Assembly (NCBI GenBank): GCA_035222895.1
Contig: JAVYIG010000096.1
Coordinates: 890,508-954,507, forward strand
Length of the DNA: 64,000 nucleotides
Source: Strongylocentrotus droebachiensis
Taxonomy: Eukaryota > Echinodermata > Echinoidea > Camarodonta > Strongylocentrotidae
Reading direction: 5' to 3'
The notes under the pieces: model-generated
What the model was told of the DNA's origin: nothing
The model's input: the letters and a program-made list of their open reading frames with translations, nothing else
Databases searched by the model: none
Translations under genes and position numbers: made by a program
Part shown: positions 10,921-23,699 of the stretch, in pieces
How positions within the stretch are numbered: position 1 is the first letter of the stretch
Layout: each line of letters starts with the position of its first letter

Positions 10921-12493
10921 GGGTGCGTTCAATCGAATTTTCGAAGCTAGAATCACAAACATGAATCACAATTCAAAACGCCGTTACAAAAAGCAAGGTC
11001 ACTGCGGTTTGCGTTCAAGCGATTTTTCATCAACGCTGATTCTAGCTCATTGCGAGCCAAACCACTGCGCATCACACTGCGCAGTATGGCCCAGGAACTT
11101 CGGCGCGCGCTTTCTGGAATTGTTTACGGCCGACTGTCGACTGCTGTTTTGAGCATAGATCGCAATAATAAGACAAAGAATGAGAAGGTGATAGAAGGAA
11201 GAAACAAAGAATAACATAAGGAAAGACAGAAAGATAAAGTCGATAGAATGATTAAAACAAAGAATAACATAAGAGAAGGTGAAAGAAGGAAGAATCGAAG
11301 AATAACATAAGGAAGACAGAAAGACAGAAAGAGAGAGTGATAGAATGCTTAAAACAAAGAATAACATAAAAGGTGATAGAAGGAAAAAACAAAGCATAAC
11401 ATAAGAATAGAAGGAAGAAACAAAGAATAACAAAAGAGAAGGTAATAGAAGGAAAAAACAAAGAATAACATAAAAATAGAAGGAAGAAACAAAGAATAAC
11501 ATAAGGAAAGACAGAAAGAGAATGTGAAAAAAGGAAGGAACAAAGAATGACATAAGGAATAACAGAAAGAGAAAGTGATATAATGATTAAAACAAAGAAT
11601 AACATAAGAGAAGGTGAAAGAAGGAAGAATCAAAGAATAACATAAGGAAAGATAGAAAGAGAAAGTAACAGAATGATTAAAACAAAGAATAACATAAGAG
11701 AAAGTGATAGAATTATAAAAACAAAGAATAACATAAGAGAAGATGATAGAAGGAAGAAACAAAGAATAACATAAAGAAAGACAGAAAGAGAAATTGATAG
11801 AATGCTTAAAACAAAGAATTACATAAGAAAAGGTGATAGAAGGAAAAAACAAAGAATAACATAAGTATAGAAGGAAGAAACAAAGAATAACATAAGGAAA
11901 GACAGAAAGAGCAAATGACGGATAAAAACAAAGAATAACATAAGAAAAGGTGATAGAAGGAAAAAAACAAAGAATAACATAAGAATAGAAGGAAGAAACA
12001 AAGAATAACATAAGGAAAGACAGAAAGAGCAAATGATAGAATGATAAAAACAAAGAATAACATAAGAAAAGGTGATAGAAGGAAAAAAACAAAGAATAAC
12101 ATAAGAATAGAAGGAAGAAACAAAGAATAACATAAGGAAAGACAGAAAGAAAAAATGATAGAAGGAAAAACAAGGAATAACATAACGGAACAGGCCACGG
12201 TGGTATAGTGAACGCAAATTGCATGCAAAGCGGGCGCGCGGTTTTTCCCAAACCGGAAGAGGCTTCGTCATACAATCATGATTGAGAACTCCGTCCGTTC
12301 AATCGAATTTTAGCGACCGTGATTCTTTTGAATCATGATACAAAACGCATCTTTTTCAGCGTTTCATGTTTGTGTTTTCAAACACGTTTATTTTTACGAC
12401 CGACGAAAAAATCGCTTGAACGCATTGCGTTTTAAACTAAACGTCTTTAGAAACCGTGATTCTAGGGTGAAAAAGTGTCGATTAAACGCACCC
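10921..12493. mobile_element. 1.57 kb TAA-flanked inverted-repeat element with internal minisatellite
   Basis: The left end GGGTGCGTTCAATCGA and right end TCGATTAAACGCACCC are inverted copies, and both ends touch TAA (10918-10920 and 12494-12496). A three-base TAA target duplication with GGG-starting ends fits PIF/Harbinger-type DNA transposons. Inverted similarity continues inward for roughly 120 bases (CGTTCAAGCGATTTTT-type motif on both sides). The right 200 bases (12290-12493) look like a complete smaller palindromic copy. No transposase reading exists; the middle is minisatellite. Confidence 0.65.
11160..12185. repeat. Purine-rich minisatellite, core CAAAGAATAACATAAG
   Basis: About 25 copies of the core CAAAGAATAACATAAG alternate with spacers such as GGAAAGACAGAAAGAG and AAAGGTGATAGAAGGAA. 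From about 11860 to 12160 a higher-order unit near 117 bases repeats almost exactly. Long minus-strand frames here (up to 308 codons of Phe/Leu/Ser/Tyr) are products of the repeat, not genes. Confidence 0.9.
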
Positions 12494-12647
12494 TAAATGC
12501 CACCCAGTGGTATAATGCAAGCATAATGTGTTCGTAGTAAGTAGTGTGCTGTTTAAAGGCGCCACAGAGACTTCAAAGGTGAAACGTATGGAAGCGTGGG
12601 TTTAGCATAGACTAGGGGTTTACGGCCCGTCTGCACCAGGTTGGCCT

Positions 12648-12816
12648 GGGGGAAAAGACCTGCCTGGAAGGTCACTGGACAAGTGGTTATCTCATCAAAT
12701 CAGCTCCCAGTTAACATAAGAAAAGAGGATCACGGGGGACCAATGGTCACCGATTAGGCATTGTTTGCTATATAGAGGAAGCAAGTAGCTACAAGTAATA
12801 CAGTGGAGCTTTAAAT
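12648..12816 (-). repeat. Dispersed 205-base repeat, reverse copy
   Basis: GTCACTGGACAAGTGGTTAT, CATAAGAAAAGAGGATCACG and GTAGCTACAAGTAATACAGT match the reverse blocks of the family. It lies 155 bases beyond the end of the 1.57 kb TAA-flanked element. Confidence 0.65.
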
Positions 12817-13201
12817 CACAGTAATCATCTGTCTTGTTTTTTTTTCTTTCTTTCTTTGTTTCTTCAAGGAGTGAACCGAGAAATAGTAAATTGTATTCAA
12901 ATAAAATAAAAACTGAAAGTTTGGAAGCCTATAATCAGTAACAAGCCTTTTAAGGTAATATGAAACTTTTGAGTAATGAACACAAGAAATGTCAAAAGAA
13001 ATTATGAGAGACTGTTATTTTGTACATTGCAAAACCATATTGGCGTTATTCCAAAGATATCGTTAACGGTATGAGGTTAAGAATAAATAACAAATTCAGG
13101 TTGAAATCCGGCCAACCCCAAGTTGTGGTTGCAATAAAAATAAAAAAATAAAAGTGTAGGTGTTATCTTGGTGATAGGTACGTTGTAATGTTCGACTGAC
13201 C

Positions 13202-13595
13202 TTAAAGGTATAGACCAGTTTTGGAAACGCCCCCCTCTCAAAAAAATGAAATGGAAGCTCTTATTACCAATCATGTGAAAGAATATGTTTTGACTAATAC
13301 GTAATGTATTATTTCGCCGAGAAACCGCCTACTAATTGATATATTTGGTAAAATATTATATCTATTTGGACCTGATAGATATCGCGCACGTGTCGCGTAG
13401 TCCCATATACATCTGTCTGTGTACAGTGCTTGTAACTTTACCAAGACTGGGCCAAATTTCTTATCATTTTGATGATTCCAGAACCTTGCAGTATACACCA
13501 GTACTTATATGCTAGATGATCAATCTTTTCTGATCGATTCCACAACGTTTCTTTCACAATGTAATCGCATGACCATAACTGGTATTTATCTTTAA
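13202..13595. mobile_element. TTAA-flanked MITE, copy 3
   Basis: The ends AGGTATAGACCAGTTTTGG and ACTGGTATTTATCT are flanked by TTAA at 13202-13205 and 13592-13595. It matches copies 1 and 2 throughout, with an insertion of CACCAGTACTTATATG-like sequence before the right end. Confidence 0.72.
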
Positions 13596-13599
13596 TGTG

Positions 13600-14405
13600 G
13601 TATCTATCAATATGTTAGTGCCTACCGCATCCTTTAGTATCTATTGCCCCTCTGTCTCTTTCATTTCCTCTTATAAGCAACTTGAACTTCCTGTTCCCAC
13701 GACCTTCCCATCATACATTGCTTCCCTGTCAAGAGCCTTGAAAAGTTCGTTAACCCCAGTCTTAACATTGTATTTGTTCTCCCGCGCTCTCTCGCTCTTT
13801 TCCCGCCAGTCGGCAGACGGGCTGTAACTGCCTGTGTAAACTAAACACGTGGTGTTATTGACTGCCTAATCTATGTTTTGACATGTGACGTCTCATAAAT
13901 GTCATATGACTAGTCTTGTGACATGTCACCTGATTGTAAATCGAGTAACGAGACGGAGTAAGCCCTGCCAATGCAGTGTGCAGTCTACAATCAGAATAGG
14001 GTTCGTGAACGATTCCTGGATCAAATTCAAGTTATTACATTGTCTCAATTTCTATGGAATATTGAATGGCGAATATGGGCGGCTAAAAGGGCCAAAATTA
14101 ATAATGAAAAATAAACCAACAATGATCGGCGAAGGTATTATCAAGGAATGGGAATGCCACAGTCAGCAAAACGACATGTCTCATGAAACTACACCAAAAC
14201 GAAAATGAAATCACTGATTTAACACCAACAAAAAATCGAATCCCGCCTTTTATATCAGCTTATTACATACACTAGAAGAAAGGGACATAATTATGAAAAA
14301 AGGAATTTACATCGCCCCTAGCTAGAGGTGATCTTTCTAGTTCCTACTCATCGGAGTAGGATGTTAAGAAAAGATATGGATAATCATAATGGGTTGGGCA
14401 ACTTT
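13600..14405. other. No supported gene
   Basis: Two plus-strand frames (76 and 107 codons) have no recognisable motif and no convincing splice sites. Nothing else seen. Confidence 0.3.
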
Positions 14406-14409
14406 ACTT

Positions 14410-14640
14410 CGAACATATTTTTGAATTGAATTTGAATTGAATTGAATCGAATTGATTTATTGTCCATACACAATGGAAATTCGTTGTTCACTGGTACAGG
14501 TGTTACAAAAAATGTTCATAATTATACAGATTAATAAACATAATAACAACATCACATAAATAACGTTACATCCAACAATACAATGTGATTACTTGCCTAG
14601 GAATAGAGGAAAACAATAAAATAATACAATGTCTACAATA
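14410..14640 (-). mobile_element. LINE-type 3' tail with AATTG repeats
   Basis: Read on the minus strand the segment ends CATTGTGTATGGACAATAAA followed by TTGAATTGAATT-type repeats at 14420-14455. A polyadenylation-like AATAAA directly before a short tandem tail is typical of non-LTR element 3' ends. No coding part is left. Confidence 0.45.
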
Positions 14641-15095
14641 CTTGCCCTCTTTTTAATCAAAACTTTTTAATCAAAACTAGGCCTTATGAGCCCCTCCCTC
14701 TGAAAAAGGCAGTTGAGAATGATGTAAATAGCATGAAGAACAAAAACATTAAAAGGAAAACCCCAATACATATTATATCTGTATTATAAAAATTATCTAC
14801 GAAAGTGGTTTGCAGTACTTTTTTCCTTTTCTTTTTTTGGACAAGATGTTCAACAAGAACGCTTCTTTGGATTGTAGGCGTATGTTTATGAGAAATTATA
14901 TCAAAATGAGAAGATTGTGACCAATATAAATGGTAAGGTTTGTGCGGGTGTGCTTTAAGCAAAAATACGTCTCATGTGAGCAGATGTCCAATCGTATACC
15001 TCGTCTGATCCGTTACGCCCTGACATGTAATTAAAGGCTGCCCAATGATGCGTAGACGTGTAATGGATATTACACTCATTAGATCGCTCTTGCCA

Positions 15096-15301
15096 GGATA
15101 CTCGATCTCTCTCTCTCTCTCTCTCTGTCTCTCTAACACAAACTATCTCCATCTCTTTCCCTCCCACACACTCTCTTCTCTCGCACCATCTCTGTCTGTG
15201 TTCTCTCTCCCTCCGCCCCTCTCTCCTTTTCTTCCCCCCTGCATAATATATATATATATTTCTCTGTCTTTCTTTCTCCTTCCCTCCCATTTGCGCACCT
15301 C

Positions 15302-15343
<42 letters not shown>

Positions 15344-15429
15344 CTCTCCCTCTCGGTCATTTTCTCTTGGTCTCTCAATCTCTGTCTCTTATGAACGTGT
15401 GTGTAAATTTATGTGTGTCTCTCTCCCTA

Positions 15430-15461
<32 letters not shown>

Positions 15462-15462
15462 C
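15096..15462. repeat. CT-rich low-complexity tract
   Basis: Several runs of TCTCTC (15101-15125, 15313-15342, 15428-15458), CCCTCC patches and one TA run. Plus-strand Ser/Leu-rich and minus-strand Arg/Glu-rich frames here are composition artefacts. Confidence 0.85.
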
Positions 15463-16313
15463 TCGCCCACCAACACCCATTATACTTTTGCTCACGAGAC
15501 ACTAGCCACTTAAAGAAGATACTTTTATTAATAACGATAATATACCGCCACGATTATTGCATTCAATTAAGTTGACCTCACGCGAAGTTCTTATTTTCTG
15601 GTGTATGATTCGACCGTACACCGGACACACTTGGTTGATTTCTCCAAGGGACCCCCAGTGACAGGGGGACGCCCCTTGGCGTATCCAGGATAGCCTTTTT
15701 CACGCTCAAAGAAGGGGCTTTTTTGTCTTTGTCTCTTTATAGCTGACTGCAACTCCCTGGGAAACATGGTGTTCTGGGAGATGTATCATTAGAATACATG
15801 AGACATAATTATTGTTTCAGCTTTAAGGTTTGGTTAAGCTAAAGTTCTTTTTAAATCTTGTAATTAAATTTTGTTATGAGGAATACTGATAGATGTAGTA
15901 TATTAATGCTGTAGCTAAAAACATAATATCGGAATTATCAATGTAAATACAGTATGTTATATCAGTGTTTTCGTCACTGTTTTAGTTGAATTATTTACGG
16001 TATCCAAGGTGTTTTAACGCATACGCAAAGGCATAACAAATTAGAAAACAGTATGACAAACAATCAAAGCTCATGTGAGATGATTGTGGTGAAATAGGTT
16101 TCATCACTTTTTATTCAAACGCCACTCGACGGAGATCTTGAGAATGAAAATTGTTCAACCGCATGTCTTCTCTCAAATGCCAAAATTCTCCATTTATAAT
16201 AATGGCATATCGTATTGAGGCCCGTTGTAGAAGCACATAAGACAGAACGGCTGCTGGTAGCAGTTATTATTCATATTCACTAAAGTGTTTTCTGTGCCCC
16301 GGGTCACAGCACC

Positions 16314-16318
16314 ATCTC

Positions 16319-16367
<49 letters not shown>

Positions 16368-16371
16368 GCCC

Positions 16372-16408
<37 letters not shown>

Positions 16409-16440
16409 TCTTCCGCTTTATTCCTCTCTCTTTTGCTCTC
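16314..16440. repeat. CT microsatellite
   Basis: Two long TCTCTC runs at 16316-16362 and 16376-16404 separated by TTCTCGCCCCCTTTT. The Arg/Glu and Ser/Leu frames over it are not genes. Confidence 0.85.
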
Positions 16441-17819
16441 TCTTCTCAACCACTTATAATATTAAGAACAAAGACATGATTAATAAACGGTACATAGCAA
16501 ATACGAAAAATGTATCGTCAAACCGACTTCATACTAACTTCATATCAGCAAAACCTTGACCTTCCAGGGTAATACCAAACATTAATTTGGTAGTGGCATG
16601 CCACTCTCCACCCGGGTGTTCATATGGTACCCGGTAGGATACGAAAGTCACTTTAGTTTGCTTTGCATTTTGAGCCTCTATAAAAAACGGCGGCTGACTG
16701 GAATGCTCCCCCGACTAGAAAATGTGAGATTTATTTATTTATTTATTTATTTATTCACCAACAGTCAAAACGAGTGCACAAGATACATCTGGACAAAGGT
16801 AAAGAAATGTAACAGAATCGGAACATAATTATGCTAAAGGATGGTAAATGGGACCTTAAAAAAGCACATGTGCTCTTCGAGGCTCTTTGATGAGGGTAAC
16901 CATGAAACAGTGATGACGTTGATATTTTTACCGATCAGGCTTGAGCAGCTGTTTTCAAGACATGTCAGACTCATCAGAAAATATTTATAAAGAAATGCCC
17001 GAGGTCTATTCTCGAGCGATCTTCATAAGCAGAATTAATTATCTATCATGTTCGACAGGCTCGGAATTTAACCCTCGATTGAAAGATCCTTTTTCCCTTC
17101 AAAATACACATTTTGAATAGGCCCTATGAAGAAAATATTAATAAATCGATGACTTAAGTCTATTATTGGTGTAAAAATAAACTGCCTTTCCCAACCGTCT
17201 TAAAAGATTAGCCTACACTAATGGTAGATTAGCATGCAAATCTTGAATATTAAGGAGTTGTTTTATATATATATATATCAATGCTTAATTCTTTTTATGT
17301 ATGAAATGATATATACATTCCGATTATGTACATTGTTATCTCACAAAAGATTAAGCCGCAGACTATCATGATTGATTATAATTTTAAATACAAATCCTTG
17401 AATTTGTATTCGAATTCGATAATGCCATAGTGCAAATAGATTTAAAGGGGGATATATCATTCTATTTTCGAATTGATAATTGATGAATGATTCATGTGTT
17501 TCTATTTCATCTTGTCAAACATACACATTCAAACTGACATATTTATGTGCATTAACGTGGCATTTACATTTGGTAATTTTTTCCCAATACAATACATGAA
17601 GGAGATTCAGGTCATGCTTGAATACTGAATGCTCTTTTGGTAGTTCCCAAATTGATTTATATCGTTATTGCAGGTCTTAGAAAAATGCTATAGGTGAACT
17701 ACAGTATTACGAGGGTCTTGCTTTTCCGAACCATTGTCGAGTTTGTTTTCTTTTCTACAGACATTCATAGGCGGAATGAAAAGGCCTTTTTGGGTCAAAA
17801 TTATAATAGACCTGCTTTA

Positions 17820-18195
17820 AGGGAAAAGTTGAGTTCTGGGAAAGCTTATAAATATTTTGTGAGCTGTTTCATTCTTTTTGTGTTAGCGTGGAAGAGTTTC
17901 AAGGAAGAAAACAAATCTACTGATAAGGATGGCTCTTTAAATACCCTCATAAATTCGAAATATGACAAGTGACAGCTGAAAATTGTAGATCACAATCTCA
18001 TGCCACATGTTTGTGTAGTCCCATATACACATTTCTGTGTACGGTGCATGTGACTTTTAGTACGACTGGGCAAGTTTTGTATCATTTTGATGAGCCCAAG
18101 ACTTCATATTATACATCAATACTTATGTGTACATGATCATTTTTTTTCTTCTAATCGCTTCCAAACACTTTCTGCCACAATGAAATGGTATGGCC
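17820..18195. repeat. Diverged repeat pair with 550-910
   Basis: GTTGAGTTCTGGGAAAG, TTTTGTGAGC, GTGGAAGAGT and later CCCATATACA, GTGCATGTGACTTTTAG occur here and in the same order at about 565-910. The second half resembles the TTAA MITE family. The 92-codon frame 17694-17972 overlaps it and is not supported as a gene. Confidence 0.5.
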
Positions 18196-18196
18196 T

Positions 18197-18331
18197 GGGC
18201 TCCGTCTTATAACGAGTTGCGATTCATCCAAATCACAGAATCGCAAGTTTGCCGGCTCCTATCTGTTAATGTGTACATAGTTGCGATTAATTTCAAGTTT
18301 TTTTCGAATCTTTTAATATAAGACGGGGCCC
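18197..18331. mobile_element. Hairpin MITE (GGGCCCCGTCTTA / TTGCGATT family)
   Basis: GGGCTCCGTCTTATAACGAG and GTTGCGATTCATCC at the left mirror ATATAAGACGGGGCCC at the right. Related copies are at 35987-36117, 50843-51002 and 58876-59010. The minus-strand frame 18313-18687 runs into its right end. Confidence 0.7.
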
Positions 18332-18339
18332 ATACAGAA

Positions 18340-18690
18340 CTCAACTTTATCTTTAAATCCAAGACGGCGTATAGCTGCAATTTCACCCCGTAGAAGTAGC
18401 TGGAGCATACGCTTCGCTGTATTACCCTCGAGGCATGCAGAAGCTACTTGACGTAGCCAGTGTGGAGGTGGAGGGAAAATCGGCAGGGGGGTAAAAAGCT
18501 TTTCGCTTGAGTGGAAATGCTGCTTGTCTATATACGTGAATAATGCTCGCCGGTCTACGTGCAAGATTTGACGAAGACCGTGGCGTGCGCTGTGTCTTAT
18601 CAGGCCAAAGTGGTTGCTTTTACATGTGCCATTTTGACCCTTATTTCCACTAACCATACTGTCTATTCTGCCGCTTAATTCTCTCATCTT
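18340..18690 (-). other. Unassigned 124-codon frame on the minus strand
   Basis: The frame includes GLRQILHVDRRALFTYIDKQ and WLRQVASACLEGNTAKRML, with balanced composition, but its end runs into a MITE. It is not recognised; it may be an old retroelement or exon remnant. Confidence 0.2.
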
Positions 18691-19254
18691 TTCTTGTTTC
18701 TTTGTTTGTTTGATTGGTTTGATTTGTGGCTACTATCTATTTAGGAAATATTAACGAGTTTGGACAAGGCACATTTGAGTTTTTACTAATTTGGGCATAT
18801 GGACTATTTCAGCTGTTTTTTATAATACGGCCTACTTATAACATACAAATGAGAACCAATACGGATAAACACAATTTCAGCTTTTAAAAATGATACTTAT
18901 CATGATAACGAGTTCAAAATACATTTGTGGGTTTGGGGGGTTTCATTCTTTTGGTATTCTACTCATTTAATAAGTGATATTGGTTATATACATTTTGTTT
19001 TCATTAGTTGTTATTACATGAACGTCTTTTTCCCCCTATTCAATTCCTTATCTTGCGAATAAGGTATTTAAAAAAAAATGTTATAACACTATATTATATT
19101 TCTCCCATGTAATCAAATCTATACAGAGCCATTTTGATATTATGTTCTGAACACACATAAAATTACTCCAGCCACCCCCCCCCCCCCCCCCATACAAAAG
19201 AAAACTCCCTGGATCCTAATTTCAAAGATGATCATTTTAACTCAAAATGTCTCA

Positions 19255-19561
19255 TATTTTCTGTTCTTTCTCTCTTTCCTCTTCTAGTATATACTTTCAA
19301 CCTCTTTATTCCTGTCTTCATCTCTTTTTCCTAAACCTTCCATGTTCTCTGAAATTCATTGTCACATTTTTTAAATTTCTTCATCTCTTTTTCTTTCCCT
19401 CTGTCTCACCACCTTTCTCTCTTTCGACTTCTAGTATATATTTTCACCTCCTCCATTTTCTGTCTCCATCTCTCTTTCCTCAACCCTCACTGTTCTCTCT
19501 TATTCATCTCATTTTATTATTTCTTCATCTCTTTTCCCCCCTTGTCCCTCTGCCTCACCGC

Positions 19562-19593
<32 letters not shown>

Positions 19594-19640
19594 TCTCCTC
19601 TCATTCTCTGTCCTTCTCTCTCCACCCTTTCCCCTCCGTC
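19255..19640. repeat. Pyrimidine-rich duplicated tract
   Basis: CCTCTTCTAGTATATACTTT with its following 100 bases (CTGTCTTCATCTCTTTTTCC) recurs about 160 bases on as GACTTCTAGTATATATTTTC and CTGTCTCCATCTCTCTTTCC, then a TCTCTC run. The 154- and 120-codon frames across it are artefacts. Confidence 0.75.
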
Positions 19641-20765
19641 TGTCTGTGGACCCTAAGGAGCGAATCAAATTCAATTGCTATCGTGGGCTTGGATTTCATC
19701 AGCTCAGTTAAGCTGAAATGAAAACAAGGCACGTCAATTCACAGGTCACTGGAACGGTGATACACACATCATACTCACCTTCTCTCGATCTCCCTCTCAT
19801 TCTCTTCCTCATCCTTACTCTTTGACTCCCTCTCCCACTCTCCCAAATACATGTATATAAATACATATATTCCAAAGTTACCCTTAGAGGCGGAACTAAA
19901 TATATGTGTACATGACTTTGTATTGTATTGTATTTATAGAACTTCATTGATGTACATCAATAATCTGTTTATAAATATATAAATCAATTTACAATGCAAT
20001 GTATCATATCAATATTCTGTTTTTAAACATATTTTATAAATCAATTTACAATGCAGTGTATGCAGAAATTTTTTTTTTTCTTTCTTCTTGTAATAACATG
20101 ACACATAATGCATAAAGTAAATAATATAATTTTCCATAATAAATCTGCAGATTTAGGTATATAAAACCTAAAATAGCATTTTTCTAAATAAATTATAATT
20201 CATGATATACAAAATAGGTAAATGAGGTACATGGAATGCCTAAAATAAATGACGTAATAGTAATCTACATATATGCGACCTACTGTAAAATTAAACAAAA
20301 ATGTAAAGCTAAGTTTGGACATGATTCGTTAAAAAATAATATTTCAGTTGATATGATACCTATCATATACCATATTATATTTCGTTTAAAGCTACTAAGC
20401 AGTACGCTTACAGCAAAATATTAACATGACTTATGAACCAATAAATAACATGCATACATTATTCATATAATAGTTATGCTTTCATGGATGTGTGTTAGAT
20501 ATAACATGACTAACAAACCCATCAATACGCATGCGTGATTCATGGATGGGTTTTTATAGATATGAACCCGTTTTTCTGATGGGACAGGTAACTAGTTGGA
20601 GAAGAATACAAACTAGGAATACATCTGAATTAATACGTTTGACGATTCAGTGATTTCTTTCATTTACAAGGAAGCGGGATAAAACAAATTTAAGAAGGGG
20701 AAATAAATCGGGAATGTAGCAATAAAAGCTTGCCATTATCCTCATTGAAAGGAAATAGTTAAACT

Positions 20766-20839
20766 GTTAACTACTGAGTTCTCTCATTCCCGTAGGCTTA
20801 ATACAGGGATCCACCACGTTCCAATAGATAATGGGTTAA
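20766..20839. mobile_element. Small TTAA-ended palindromic repeat
   Basis: GTTAACTACTGAGTTCTCTC and TAGGCTTAATACAGGGATCC ending ATAATGGGTTAA. Related 80-base copies are at 21712-21796, 29014-29082 and 54793-54886 (AACTCAGTAGTCAACAGGTT). Ends are TTAACCCATT / GGGTTAA-type inverted. Confidence 0.5.
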
Positions 20840-20953
20840 CTTGTATTTCTTTGTTATGCACCGGTAAATTCAGAGACGGAACTAAAGGAAAACCATTTGT
20901 TGGATAAGGAAGCAAGGGATCCAAAAGCTGGCATATATGATATGTTCAAATAT

Positions 20954-21132
20954 GGTATTGATGTTGATATTTATCACACTGATTTCCTAAACCTTTTCTT
21001 TATTTTTGAATTACTGGAACCATCTGGTACTTTTCTTTGTTACAATGCCAACTCATTGTATTTCCTGATACGTGAAGTTATAATTAAAGAAGGTTAGAGA
21101 AAATCAGTGAAACAAATATCAACATCAATACC
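20954..21132. repeat. Inverted repeat with 35-base arms
   Basis: GGTATTGATGTTGATATTTA (20954 onward) is mirrored by AAATATCAACATCAATACC ending at 21132, with the outer part CACTGATTTCCT / AGAAAATCAGTGA also matching. The spacer is about 110 bases. The short frames 20897-21097 and 21094-21417 each contain one arm (YGIDVDI in both), so neither is a gene. Confidence 0.7.
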
Positions 21133-21889
21133 ATATGTGTACATATAACTATTTTGTTGTTGTTGTTGTAGTTGTTGAATGTGTTGAAGTATGTTTATTC
21201 GCAACAATACCAGCAAACGACTGCAAGGCTCGCTATTCATTTGGCATAATTTATTTTCGATGGAGCGACGAAAGACACAGTGGTTGAAAATAAACTCTGT
21301 CTGGTCTGCAATCGCACCCGCATCTATTTTGATATATCTCCTCCCCTCTTTTCCACCATCCCATACCCTACTCCTTTCACATATTAACCCATCTTCCTCA
21401 TATTGGCCAAGGTGCACCCCTGCAACTTGAACGCGCTTGGCCTTGACTTTCCCTTGAAGCGCGTTGCGATAAAGCCTTATTGGTATGATGATGGTGTGTT
21501 GAGGTATGAGACGAGGAAGCGATGTATGTGAAAGGGGGTTGTTTGGATTACACTTCGATGTCGATTTGCAGACACATCGCTTAGGCTTAGTCTTTCAACG
21601 AGGATATCTCGATTTGGGTTGGCAGCATGCCGACTTTCAGGGAGACATTGTGGGAAGGCAAAATGGTATAACAATATTATTTGATTGTGCAGTATATAGG
21701 ATGTGGCTATATTAACCCATTACCTACAGTGGACGCATGCAGGTGGTCCCTGTATTATGCCTATAGGAATGAAAGAATTCAGTAGCCAACGGGTTAAACG
21801 GTGAAGGAAAGTTAAAGCTGAAGTGTAGTAAATATCAAAGTGAGGGGTATAGCCTACTCTATTCACTTTTAAACAATACATTGATGGTT

Positions 21890-22075
21890 TGAATTATCGA
21901 TGTTCGAATCCTCGTCTTTCGTTATCTTTCGCGAGCATAATCTGCAACTTCGAGGGAAAGCTTGCTGAAAAGCGAAATGGATAGTAGTTAACACCACTGA
22001 CTTTCAATCGCGGTTTAGGGTTCGCATCCTTGCCAAATGCAGTGTCTCTGAGCTAATGAAGATTGTGAGAAAAAA
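21890..22075 (+). mobile_element. tRNA-derived SINE fragment (Glu-like head)
   Basis: AGTAGTTAACACCACTGACT, the loop CTTTCAA (TTC) and a near box B GGTTCGCATCC at 22019-22029 form a tRNA-like head; a second box B-like ATGTTCGAATCC lies at 21900. An A-rich tail AAAAAATAAAAATAAA ends it near 22085. Confidence 0.4.
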
Positions 22076-22089
22076 TAAAAATAAAGGGA

Positions 22090-23690
22090 TCACGTGGCCT
22101 GCCCTCGGCTAGAGGCATCACTATTCTGGATAATCGTTAAATATAACTATTATAATAAATACTTAATAAATATAACTATATATATATCACCAAGTGATAG
22201 TTCATCTGGTAAGAAGGAAAATTACAAGATCATATTTTATATTTTCCCAACGTACACATAAAAATAAAACAACGAAATGCAGCAGCACAGCAATGATTCT
22301 CTCTTTTTGCACGTTAAACGTCAACCTAGATAATATCCCTCGTAAACTAGTTTCAGAGACATTTATGAATAATTCAACCGCCGTTCTTGTATTATCCCAA
22401 AACGTAAAGGAGTGCATTTTATCATGTAATTAATGCGACAGAAGTAATGTAGGTCTATATATTCAATGATCTCATATTTCAAATATTCATAATTTTCTCA
22501 TCTTTGGTTCGAATTATTTCAAACTGTTGCTTTTTAGTTTATATATTTTTTCTGCTTTCATAGACGAAATGAAATTATCAGAAAGGTAGGGTTGCCTTTT
22601 AAGTTTTTCTCAATAGAATAACGACAGAGTCGTCACGTATTGCCGCTACGGTATGACATTTTCCGTTTGCGCTCACCTCGATTCCTGCCATAGGGGTACA
22701 TAGTAATAGACAGTTGAACAAGACAATGGGGGGAAACAACATCACTCACATTATGCTAAGCATCATGACATTTCTACAGGGCGAGCGCTGATGTATGCGG
22801 GACTCAGGACACATTAATAATGTAACTTCTGGCTATGCTTTAGTTGTCTACTTGAATGAATTGGCGCGGAGTGGCTTATTAAATGCATACGAGCTGTAGG
22901 GATGATTGTAATGTGAAATGAAATGTATAACAATGGACTTTAGTCACGTATTATTGGAATAATTAATGTAACTACTGCCTATGCTTTAGTTGGCGAATTA
23001 CACGCATGTAACGTGGCGTATCATTAAAACGTGAAATCTTGTTCTCGTTTTGTAATGTATTCAACATTCGGGTTACTAGACTTAAAGAGAATCCAATCGA
23101 TTATGTTAAAAAGTCGTGGGACCATATTATCATAAAAGCATCCATTGACACACTATTTACACACAATGATGTAAAAACAATTGTTATCATAAATATATAA
23201 TAATTAAAATCTTGTTATTGTCAATAATAATTGTCAGATTGCAGTGGAAAATACAGCAAGAACAGAAGCGGCAGCAGCAGTAGTACATTGTAATAGGGCC
23301 TGGAAGTAGAAAAAGCAGTAGGCTTATTGTAAATTATAGTAGTGTTATCAAAACATGACCAATATTTTTTTTTCTTGATTAAGGATAGACCTGAATCGAT
23401 ATAAATCAGTAAAATGGACTAAAATCACCTAACACTGAGGAACTACAATATGTCATTTATAAATGAGAGATCATTTCGCACGTTTTTAGTCAATAAATAG
23501 GATTTAAGACAGAAAATATGCTTGGAAATCTGATTATAACGATTTGATTCTTAAAATAGATCAATTTCCTGCTTCGTTGGTTCATGGGGAAGGAATACAA
23601 CAAAATACAAAATATTTACTGCTATAAATCATGATTCAATTACATTTTCGTTGGCATCCCTCCATAACAAGTCGCTTTATTACCGTTTTC
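22090..23690. other. No supported gene
   Basis: AT-rich intergenic sequence. Weak repeated text (AATGTAACTTCTGGCTATGC at 22819 and AATGTAACTACTGCCTATGC at 22963) marks a local 145-base direct repeat. Nothing else seen. Confidence 0.35.
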
Positions 23691-23699
23691 CATTTTTAT

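Noticed and set aside
11047..12275. Long minus-strand reading frames (up to 308 codons) rich in Phe, Leu, Ser, Tyr
   Set aside because: They are translations of the CAAAGAATAACATAAG minisatellite; all three minus frames stay open because the repeat has no stop on that strand.
15045..15575. 176-codon Ser/Leu plus-strand frame and its Arg/Glu antisense frames
   Set aside because: CT microsatellite composition on both strands; no motif or splice support.
19247..19721. 154- and 120-codon plus-strand frames
   Set aside because: Overlapping frames over a duplicated pyrimidine tract, with Ser/Phe/Leu only.
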